A stretch of DNA of 10,052 bases from assembly GCA_023623095.1 (NCBI GenBank), contig JAMNXX010000198.1, positions 1 through 10,052 of the forward strand, in the 5' to 3' direction. The notes under the pieces are model-generated. The model did not search any database, had not been told where the DNA came from, and worked only from the letters and a program-made list of their open reading frames with translations. Positions 1 to 5,582 of this stretch are shown piece by piece (within the stretch, counting starts at the first letter, position 1; the number at the start of each line of letters is the position of its first letter). Both the position numbers and the translations under genes were made by a program. Source of the DNA: Bacillota bacterium (GTDB lineage Bacteria > Bacillota > Clostridia > Peptostreptococcales > Thermotaleaceae).

Positions 1-120
1 AATGAATTCCTTTTTTCCTTTCCGCATTGGGAGGCTTATCCGTTTCCAGATAAACCCTATCGGTCTTGTACCATAGCCTTTATAGACCACAGGTTTCAGA
101 CTCGGAAAAGTGGAATTTTA
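1..120 (-). other. Stem-loop-rich block of unknown nature at the left edge
   Basis: This block is visibly richer in G and C than the DNA next to it. On the minus-strand RNA it can form a 9-bp stem (49-57 with 32-40, 8-nt loop, one G·U) and a 5-bp stem (84-88 with 62-66). It ends with purine-rich GGAAAGGAAAAAAGG near the edge, which could be a ribosome site for a gene just outside. Two minus-strand frames stay open to the edge (39 codons and about 26 codons), neither with a convincing start or a recognisable protein. It could be an mRNA leader, a structured RNA, or the decayed end of a mobile element; I cannot decide. Confidence 0.3.
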
Positions 121-405
121 TAAATCATCTTATCTTTTTTAACCTTATGAAAATATAATATACGACATCACAATACAAGCTTAACATGGTTATAATGTCT
201 TGTCAATAGGGCTTTTCTTCTTTGCCCCCTGCTTTTTTTAGAGAAGTCAAACATTTGTGACACGGACTCTGAAAAATCTTTTCTGAACAATGCTAAGGTT
301 TAGAAAAATTGATAATAATTATTTTGTCAAGGAGGAAAGCGGTAGCAATCTTTGATTAAATCATTATTTGTAATATTATCTTAAGCAACATTTTCACAAG
401 ATTCA
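121..405. other. AT-rich intergenic region, no gene seen
   Basis: This stretch after the PDZ gene has stops in all frames and no recognisable protein. It holds the Fur-box-like dyad and two minus-strand TTGACA hexamers (201-206 and 325-330). The first has TAAGCT at 17 nt spacing as its only -10, a poor match. No convincing terminator for the PDZ gene is visible: GGGC/GCCC around 208-227 gives only a 4-bp stem. Confidence 0.5.
310..324. promoter_or_regulatory. Fur-box-like dyad
   Basis: The plus strand reads TGATAATAATTATTT. Against the 7-1-7 ferric-uptake-regulator consensus TGATAATNATTATCA, it matches 12 of 14 defined positions. It lies directly downstream of a minus-strand TTGACA (325-330), where a bound repressor could block transcription toward the left edge. 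No good -10 is found at the right distance, and AT-rich DNA can give such matches by chance. Confidence 0.25.
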
Positions 406-1650
406 TCATCTGCGAAATCGCCGCCATTTTTTAAACAAATACCCCAATAGGCTGGCTGAGGCTTCCGGATCGATAATCCCTTGTACATCTTCTGACACCA
501 CCAAAATTCCCAAATTATGAATGCCATCACGATAATTTTGATGGTGTAACATTTTCATCTTGCCCTTCAAATTCATCACATCCAACCAAATATAGGAAGG
601 GTAATATCTTAAGATTTCCTGAATATCCTCTTTGCTTTTTACCGGCCGATTGTTGATGCTCAAAATGATATCTCCTTGTTCTAAACCCATCTTCATTGCT
701 GCAGATCCTTCCTCGACATCTAAAACCGTTATGCCATTTGTATGCTGTCGAAAGATAGGGAGTCCCTTTTTTTCTTCTTTTTGTCCATAGAAGATGAGCA
801 TTTCATGAGCCAAAGGAGCAAAAATAGCTGCTATATATTGAAACAGCTTTATTTTTTCAGCAAGAAGCGCCAATCCAAACAACCCGATGCTATAAAAAAA
901 TAATCTTCGAGAGGCTCTTTTGCTTTTTTCTTTCGGCGTTTGGGTAAAAGCCAAATCCCCATATCCCAAAGCTGCTATCACTGCTGTAATTTGCAGCGCA
1001 ATATTATTTGGTTCTAATATATCCGTACCCGAGCGAAAAAGCGGCCACCAATCAGGAAAATGGATCTCCTGCGCTCCTTCTATCGGCACGACTGATAGGA
1101 GCAAAACGGCAAAAGGAATCGGCCAAAATCGTTGAAGGGTGAATCCCCCTATGATCCCATACCGGGCATCTTGCTGAAATACAGGGATCGCATCCCTGCA
1201 GCCATCGATCCGGATAAGGATGCTCTCTATAAGATGCAAAATCGCCACAATGGCCATGATGCTTGGGACATTTATTTTGGGAAAACCAAAAACAAGGCTG
1301 GAGAACGATAAAAGTCCTCCAGCGTAAGAAAAACACAGATAGCGAACATGAATCGTCATAAGAAGCAGCGCTAGAGGCAGCAGCCATAAAAAATCTTTGG
1401 CATCGACAGTTACGCCAAAACCCATCATCACAACGGTTCCGACTATCCCTCCTAAGAGTCCAAGCGCTGCCGCATGGATCGTCTTATCCTTTAAAGAACG
1501 TTTCTCTTTCCCTAAAATCTGAATTTCAATCTCAGAAGTTTTCTTATACTGCATATAGATTAAAAAAATAACCAACCAAAAAAACAAGTTAAAAAAAATT
1601 GCTACGATTGCTTCAAAGCCCATCTGAATGATTTGCAAAAACGGACTCAA
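406..1650 (-). CDS. Polytopic membrane protein with C-terminal PDZ domain (MinJ-like)
   Basis: The protein has 414 residues. An N-terminal membrane segment (about 12-34) is followed by a basic stretch, then some six to eight further hydrophobic segments at about 58-82, 86-107, 108-123, 129-147, 175-190, 217-234, 250-265 and 270-288. A PDZ domain follows at about 298-372 (ITVLDVEEGSAAMKMGLEQG, then DIILSINNRPV), and the end is strongly basic (KKWRRFRR). This architecture and its place after a ctp protease match MinJ/SwrAB-type proteins, which in Bacillus bridge DivIVA and MinD at division sites and poles. Sequence identity to MinJ cannot be judged here, so function is by analogy. No protease motif is visible. 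The start is TTG, chosen because a very strong AGGAGGAGG lies just upstream; the first in-frame ATG is codon 10. The next gene downstream lies beyond the left edge; uvrB is a common neighbour in Clostridia, but it cannot be seen here. Confidence 0.88.
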   Translation of the reverse strand: MSPFLQIIQMGFEAIVAIFFNLFFWLVIFLIYMQYKKTSEIEIQILGKEKRSLKDKTIHAAALGLLGGIVGTVVMMGFGVTVDAKDFLWLLPLALLLMTIHVRYLCFSYAGGLLSFSSLVFGFPKINVPSIMAIVAILHLIESILIRIDGCRDAIPVFQQDARYGIIGGFTLQRFWPIPFAVLLLSVVPIEGAQEIHFPDWWPLFRSGTDILEPNNIALQITAVIAALGYGDLAFTQTPKEKSKRASRRLFFYSIGLFGLALLAEKIKLFQYIAAIFAPLAHEMLIFYGQKEEKKGLPIFRQHTNGITVLDVEEGSAAMKMGLEQGDIILSINNRPVKSKEDIQEILRYYPSYIWLDVMNLKGKMKMLHHQNYRDGIHNLGILVVSEDVQGIIDPEASASLLGYLFKKWRRFRR

Positions 1651-1654
1651 ATGA

Positions 1655-1663
1655 CCTCCTCCT
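1655..1663 (-). promoter_or_regulatory. Strong ribosome binding site that sets the TTG start of the PDZ gene
   Basis: AGGAGGAGG on the minus strand lies 4-7 nt (depending on register) before the TTG at 1648-1650. This double-register consensus site makes the TTG much more likely than the ATG at codon 10. Confidence 0.8.
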
Positions 1664-1689
1664 TTATTCAGAAGAGATAAAACAAAATA

Positions 1690-2895
1690 TTACTGTCCTT
1701 GTGCAATCTTTTCCTTTAAAACTTCAATCCCTTTTTGAAGCTGCAGATCTTCTGCATCTGTAATGCTCAATTTTTCATTTAACGCTTGAGGAAGATCTTG
1801 AACGATATCAGGCTGAATTCCTTTTCCATGGATGTATTTCCCTTTTGGTGTGAAATATTGTGCCACGGTTAATTTAAATCCAGTCCCATCTTCCAGAGGT
1901 TTGATCTGCTGCACCAACGCCTTACCAAATGTTTTTGTTCCCACCAATGTTCCGGAATTCGTATCTTGGATAGCTCCGGCTAAAATTTCCGATGCACTGG
2001 CACTTCCTTCATTGACCAATACCACATAAGGATAAGAAACTCTTTTTTTATCAGATTTCTCAACCTGTTGATTTCCTTCCCGATCTTGCGTATAGACAAT
2101 GATTTGTTCTCCCAAAAGCATATCCGCTATTTTTACGCACTCATCCACAATGCCTCCAGGATTGTTGCGCAAATCGATAATCAATCCTTTTATTTTATTT
2201 TTTTCCAGCTCGCTTAATTGCACCATAAAATCATCCGAAGTCTGTTCATCAAACATGGATATCCGAATATATCCTATACCGTCGGATAACATTCTGGAGG
2301 TTACGGTTTTTAATCGAATTTCTTCTCGAACCAACTGAATGGAAAATGGTTCATTTCTTCCTGAACGTAGAATCGTCAAGCTGACCTTTGTGCCCGGCTC
2401 TCCTTTTATCATCGCTACCGCTTCTTCTAATTGCTCTGCTGTCACTTCTTTGCCATTTACCTTTAGTATTTTATCTCCCGGCTTCATTCCTGCCCTATCG
2501 CCCGGTGTATCCTCAATTGGAGAAACAACGGTGATATAACCATCTTCCCCTGGTGTCATAATGACCCCAATTCCCCCGTAGCTTCCTTTCGTGTGTACCA
2601 TCAATTCATTAAATTCTTCTTTGCTCATATATACCGAATAAGGATCTTCTAATGCCTGAAATAAACCTCTTAAACTGCCCTCCTCTAACTTAGAGGAATC
2701 TACGGGTTGATAGTAATTCTTTTCTATAAAATTTTTCAAAGCAAGTATCTTTTTAGTAGCCTCATAATCATTTTTTGATATGATTACCTTGTCTCCCAGT
2801 ACCAACCCTACTGCATTTGTCAGCGTAAAAGTCAGCAAAGATGTAATGAAAACCAACAAGACGGCTCCTATGAATGCGCGTTTCTTGCTAATCAC
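1690..2895 (-). CDS. ctpA: Carboxyl-terminal processing protease CtpA (S41 family, PDZ-containing)
   Basis: This is a membrane-anchored serine protease that acts outside the cytoplasmic membrane, trimming or degrading envelope proteins. It has 401 residues. One N-terminal membrane segment or uncleaved signal anchor (about 7-33) is followed by a helical N-terminal part ending in LEDPYSVYMS (82-91). A PDZ domain lies at about 105-190 (GGIGV, then AGMKPGDKILKVNGKEV), and the S41 catalytic core at about 200-360. The Ser/Lys dyad is intact: S300 in GSASASE and K325 in TFGKALVQ, 25 apart as in E. coli Tsp (S430/K455), with D311 and Q329 also conserved. The start is GTG with GGGGTGAG 6 nt upstream. 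The MinJ-like PDZ gene starts 39 nt after the stop, so the two are probably co-transcribed; this pairing near ftsEX is familiar from Firmicutes (ctpB and minJ in Bacillus). Confidence 0.95.
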   Translation of the reverse strand: MISKKRAFIGAVLLVFITSLLTFTLTNAVGLVLGDKVIISKNDYEATKKILALKNFIEKNYYQPVDSSKLEEGSLRGLFQALEDPYSVYMSKEEFNELMVHTKGSYGGIGVIMTPGEDGYITVVSPIEDTPGDRAGMKPGDKILKVNGKEVTAEQLEEAVAMIKGEPGTKVSLTILRSGRNEPFSIQLVREEIRLKTVTSRMLSDGIGYIRISMFDEQTSDDFMVQLSELEKNKIKGLIIDLRNNPGGIVDECVKIADMLLGEQIIVYTQDREGNQQVEKSDKKRVSYPYVVLVNEGSASASEILAGAIQDTNSGTLVGTKTFGKALVQQIKPLEDGTGFKLTVAQYFTPKGKYIHGKGIQPDIVQDLPQALNEKLSITDAEDLQLQKGIEVLKEKIAQGQ

Positions 2896-2985
2896 TTAGG
2901 TCTCACCCCAATTTACTTTTAATTTGTCCGTTCATACCTGCTACGGATATTTCCGCATAGATATAGTTATTCCGAATGGAAATCG

Positions 2986-3015
2986 AATATAACAAACTTT
3001 ATATACAAGAAGCAA
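2986..3015 (-). promoter_or_regulatory. Weak candidate promoter for ctpA and the PDZ gene
   Basis: The minus strand has TTGCTT (3010-3015), an 18-nt spacer and TATATT (2986-2991), overlapping the end of the aminotransferase gene and about 90 nt before the ctpA GTG. The -35 is poor and the DNA AT-rich. ctpA may equally be read from the aminotransferase promoter, since no terminator is seen between them. Confidence 0.22.
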
Positions 3016-3859
3016 AAGAAAAATGATGTTTTTTTCTGTCTTTTACATAATCCCACATCAACTTTTCATATTCTGTTGCGACCTGATGGATAATAGAATT
3101 TGCAACAGAAGGCAGCGGCTGTCCATCAATTTTGCTGATAGGAAGAACATTGACCGATGTTCCTGTCATAAAAGCGCCATCCATCTTCGGTATCTCTTGT
3201 ACAGGAACCATTTTTTCAACAAATTCAATATGCAATTGTCTGCATAAATTTAGGATCATCGTCCTTGTTACCCCTAACAAAACATCTTGGGCGGGAGCCG
3301 TATAGATTTTCTTTCCTTGCACAAAAAATACATTCGAACGGCTCCCCTCCGTGATGCAGTTTTCTCGATTGACAAGCAAAGCTTCGAATGCACCCGTTTC
3401 TTTTAATAAAGCCTTTACTTTTGATTTCCATTCGAAATCCATAACCTTTGCATTAGGGTTTTCCCGTTCCAAATTGCATAGTACCGCATATATCCCGCTT
3501 TTGTATATGCTCGCATTCGGATAAAAGCTTTCGATAACATAGACCAAAAAATCCTGTTGCTCTTTATCGAGATTGCCGCATAATAATTTGACATTGATAT
3601 TGTTGCACCGATTCATTTGCAGTAGAGCCAGAATTTCCGAAGTGATTTCTTCTTCATTCTTAACGATTTGTTTCCCTAATAACTGTGCAGATTGTTTCAG
3701 CCTTTCTAAATGCGCTTCTAAAAATAAAGGAACCCCATCGATAATTCTTATCGTTTCATAGATACAAGGGGAATTTATTTTATCAAATCCATCCGTCTGA
3801 GTCGTTCGATATCTCTTTCCGTTATAAATATAATAATCGAATACTGCTTCTTTTTTCAT
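2999..3859 (-). CDS. Class IV PLP-dependent aminotransferase (BCAT / D-AAT / ADC-lyase family)
   Basis: This is a fold-type IV PLP enzyme, probably cytoplasmic. With the ATG start it has 286 residues, normal for the family. Family marks in order are: YETIRIIDGVPLF followed by HLERL (about 34-54), the region ending PNAKVMD where K138 sits exactly 22 residues before EALLVN (as the PLP lysine does in 4-amino-4-deoxychorismate lyase), ITEGSRSNVFF (169-179) with the conserved Glu, GVTRTMIL (196-203), and MTGTSVNVLPI (231-241). Substrate is not clear: branched-chain or D-amino-acid transamination and aminodeoxychorismate lysis are all possible, and no pabA/pabB neighbour is seen. The open frame continues upstream to a GTG at 3898 (13 more residues). 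Neither start has a well-spaced ribosome site; ATG is preferred because homologues, as I recall them, begin near this point. It has its own promoter and leader. The ctpA gene follows after 103 nt. Confidence 0.85.
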   Translation of the reverse strand: MKKEAVFDYYIYNGKRYRTTQTDGFDKINSPCIYETIRIIDGVPLFLEAHLERLKQSAQLLGKQIVKNEEEITSEILALLQMNRCNNINVKLLCGNLDKEQQDFLVYVIESFYPNASIYKSGIYAVLCNLERENPNAKVMDFEWKSKVKALLKETGAFEALLVNRENCITEGSRSNVFFVQGKKIYTAPAQDVLLGVTRTMILNLCRQLHIEFVEKMVPVQEIPKMDGAFMTGTSVNVLPISKIDGQPLPSVANSIIHQVATEYEKLMWDYVKDRKKHHFSFASCI

Positions 3860-3907
3860 CTCTTCTGCAGCAAAGATATTCCCTTCTCTGTGAACCACGA
3901 GAGAGAT

Positions 3908-3930
3908 ATTGCCTTTTTCGAATAGGCAAT
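3908..3930 (-). other. Hairpin in the aminotransferase mRNA leader
   Basis: There is an inverted repeat ATTGCCT/AGGCAAT with a 7-bp stem and 9-nt loop. On the minus-strand RNA it lies just upstream of the first possible start (GTG at 3896-3898) and about 50 nt before the preferred ATG. It is not followed by a U-run in the minus direction, so it is not a terminator for this gene. In the plus direction it is followed by six T's, but no plus-strand gene is seen. A role in leader folding is only a possibility. Confidence 0.35.
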
Positions 3931-4012
3931 CTTTTTTGCCGCACCTCGCTTTCTATTGATTAAATTTCTTTTGTAGAGTCATGCAGATAAGCCACAGTAA
4001 ACTTCCCTTTTT

Positions 4013-4021
4013 ATTATATCA
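4013..4021 (-). promoter_or_regulatory. Extended -10 promoter upstream of the aminotransferase gene
   Basis: The minus strand reads TGATATAAT, a perfect TATAAT (4013-4018) with the TG of an extended -10 (4019-4021). A weak -35-like TAGAAT lies 16 nt further upstream. The predicted start of transcription is near 4006, about 150 nt before the preferred aminotransferase ATG. This is the best promoter in the window and implies that the aminotransferase, and perhaps ctpA and the PDZ gene, can be transcribed independently of the flavoprotein gene. Confidence 0.55.
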
Positions 4022-4121
4022 AACATCCGCTGATATTCTACATGCTTTTAATAAATAATTGTATGCGATATTTCGCTTTTCAATCCATGTAAATCTTTAC
4101 CGAGTCATCTGCTTATTCCCA

Positions 4122-5462
4122 TTATTTTGCTGCATTCGCTGCAATTTGCACTGCATCCCAAGGCGTGGCATAAGGAGGAGAATAACAAAAATCTACCCAG
4201 CCCAATTCTTCTGTGGTCATCTTTCGATCGATTGCCAATGCAAAAACATCCAGCCTTTTAGCGACTCCTTTTTCTCCTGCCATCTGTGCGCCCAATAGCC
4301 TTTTTGTTTCTTTTTCATATACCAATTTGATCGTAATCTTTCTTGGATCCGGATAAGCAGCAGCATGGCTAGGCGCTTGAACTGTAATCGATTTATACGG
4401 CAAATTAATTTCTTTCGCTTCTTCCTCGCTTATACCTGTCTTTGCCAGTGTCAGATCAAATACTTTTACAACTGCTGAACCCAACACCCCTTGAAATTTC
4501 TGATCTTCTCCTGCTATGACAGCCCCCACCAAGCGTCCCTGCTTATTTGCATTGGTTCCTAAAGGAATATACACATTGCGCTCTTTCACTTTATGATAGA
4601 CACTTGCACAATCTCCTGCGGCATAAATATCCGGTAAATTTGTGCGCCCTTGAGAGTCTACTATGATAGCCCCATTTTTCAGCATTTCCACTCCGCTGTT
4701 TTTTAATAACTTTGTACAAGGGCGTATCCCAACAGCCAAAATTACCAAGTCTGCCGGATATTCTCCTCTATCCGTACGTATTTTTTGTACGCTTTCCTCT
4801 CCAATCAAGGCTTCCACTGTTTCCTGTGTATGCACCTGAACACCATGTTTTTCTGCTTCTTTCTGAACGATTTCTCCAAATTCTGGATCGAATTTATTTA
4901 AAAGGGTTTTCGGCCTCTGTATCAATCGCACGTCTTTTCCTAACAGGGCCATCGCCTCCATCATTTCTACATTAATATAACCTCCGCCTACCAATACAAC
5001 ATGCTTTATTTCTGGGTTTTCAGCAATCGCTTTTATCGCATCTGCATCGGGAATTGTTTTCAAGGTCATCACATTCTTCAAATCTTTTCCGGGAATCGGT
5101 GGAACATACGGCTCTGCTCCCGTCGCCAAAACCAGGATATCATAATGCTGTTCAAATCTTTCCCCTGTTTGTTGGCGATAAACCGTTACTTTTTTCTTTT
5201 CAACATCGATCGCTGTGACCTCATGTCGGGTCAAAACTGAAATATTTTGTTTCTCAAAATCTTCAGGCACGCGGGCAATCAATCTGCCTCTTTCAGGATT
5301 GACTCCACCAATATAGTATGGCAAACCGCATTGAGAATAAGAAATATATTCCCCTTTCTCGAATACGGTAATTTCTAGATTTGGATTCACTCTCTTTGCT
5401 TTAGCAGCTGCACTCATTCCAGCTGCATCTCCCCCAATAATGATCACACTGCGCTTTTCCAT
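4122..5462 (-). CDS. CoA-disulfide reductase / NADH oxidase-type flavoprotein
   Basis: This is a pyridine-nucleotide:disulfide oxidoreductase of the single-cysteine class, which includes CoA-disulfide reductase, NADH oxidase, NADH peroxidase and persulfide reductase. It should be cytoplasmic, bind FAD and use NAD(P)H for thiol, polysulfide or oxygen-stress chemistry. It has 446 residues, the usual length, and no fused rhodanese domain. An N-terminal FAD-binding motif (IIIGGDAAG, 7-15) is followed by the redox Cys C45 in SYSQCGLPYY. The NAD(P)H Rossmann motif is at 159-166, the second FAD motif is around IYAAGDCA (279-286), and the dimerisation domain with Y370 and YSPPYATPWD (427-436) matches CoA-disulfide reductases. 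One oddity is that the nucleotide motif reads GGGYINVE, with Asn164 where Gly or Ala is expected. The ATG start has AAAGGGG upstream. Substrate cannot be settled by sequence; CoA-disulfide or persulfide reduction fits better than water-forming oxidase because of the C-terminal tyrosines. Confidence 0.9.
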   Translation of the reverse strand: MEKRSVIIIGGDAAGMSAAAKAKRVNPNLEITVFEKGEYISYSQCGLPYYIGGVNPERGRLIARVPEDFEKQNISVLTRHEVTAIDVEKKKVTVYRQQTGERFEQHYDILVLATGAEPYVPPIPGKDLKNVMTLKTIPDADAIKAIAENPEIKHVVLVGGGYINVEMMEAMALLGKDVRLIQRPKTLLNKFDPEFGEIVQKEAEKHGVQVHTQETVEALIGEESVQKIRTDRGEYPADLVILAVGIRPCTKLLKNSGVEMLKNGAIIVDSQGRTNLPDIYAAGDCASVYHKVKERNVYIPLGTNANKQGRLVGAVIAGEDQKFQGVLGSAVVKVFDLTLAKTGISEEEAKEINLPYKSITVQAPSHAAAYPDPRKITIKLVYEKETKRLLGAQMAGEKGVAKRLDVFALAIDRKMTTEELGWVDFCYSPPYATPWDAVQIAANAAK

Positions 5463-5512
5463 TCTTAAGAGCCCCTTTCATAAAATCATTTTTTTGAAAA
5501 AGATACCCAGAA

Positions 5513-5541
5513 AATATAAAAATACACATCTTGATGAAAAA
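5513..5541 (-). promoter_or_regulatory. Candidate promoter for the CoA-disulfide reductase gene
   Basis: On the minus strand a -10-like TATATT (5513-5518) lies 16 nt downstream of TTTTCA (5535-5540), or 17 nt downstream of TTTTTC. Both are plausible sigma-A elements. They sit 50-80 nt before the ATG of the flavoprotein gene. The region is very AT-rich, so a chance match is possible. Confidence 0.35.
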
Positions 5542-5582
5542 CTCTCTCTTTTTAAATATTCATTCATTTTTCTTCATTCGAT

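Noticed and set aside
191..196. Perfect plus-strand TATAAT in the left intergenic region
   Set aside because: There is no acceptable -35 at 16-18 nt and no plus-strand gene downstream; the next gene on that side is transcribed in the opposite direction.
1052..1387. Second minus-strand frame of 111 codons inside the PDZ gene
   Set aside because: It is out of frame within a membrane-protein gene whose own frame gives sensible hydrophobic segments and a PDZ domain. The alternative product is low-complexity and Ser/Cys-rich, without any family mark.
2941..2960. Inverted repeat CTACGGA/TCCGCATAG between the aminotransferase and ctpA
   Set aside because: On the minus-strand RNA it is a 7-bp stem with a 2-nt bulge and no U-run after it, so it is not a terminator. 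It is too short to call anything else.
3908..3940. Hairpin followed by six T's read as a plus-strand terminator
   Set aside because: No plus-strand transcript is expected here. In the minus direction, where the gene lies, the U-run is absent, so it is listed only as a leader hairpin.
4030..4080. GCGA/TCGC inverted repeat after the flavoprotein gene as a terminator
   Set aside because: It has only a 4-bp stem with a 4-nt loop, and it lacks a proper U-tract on the minus strand.
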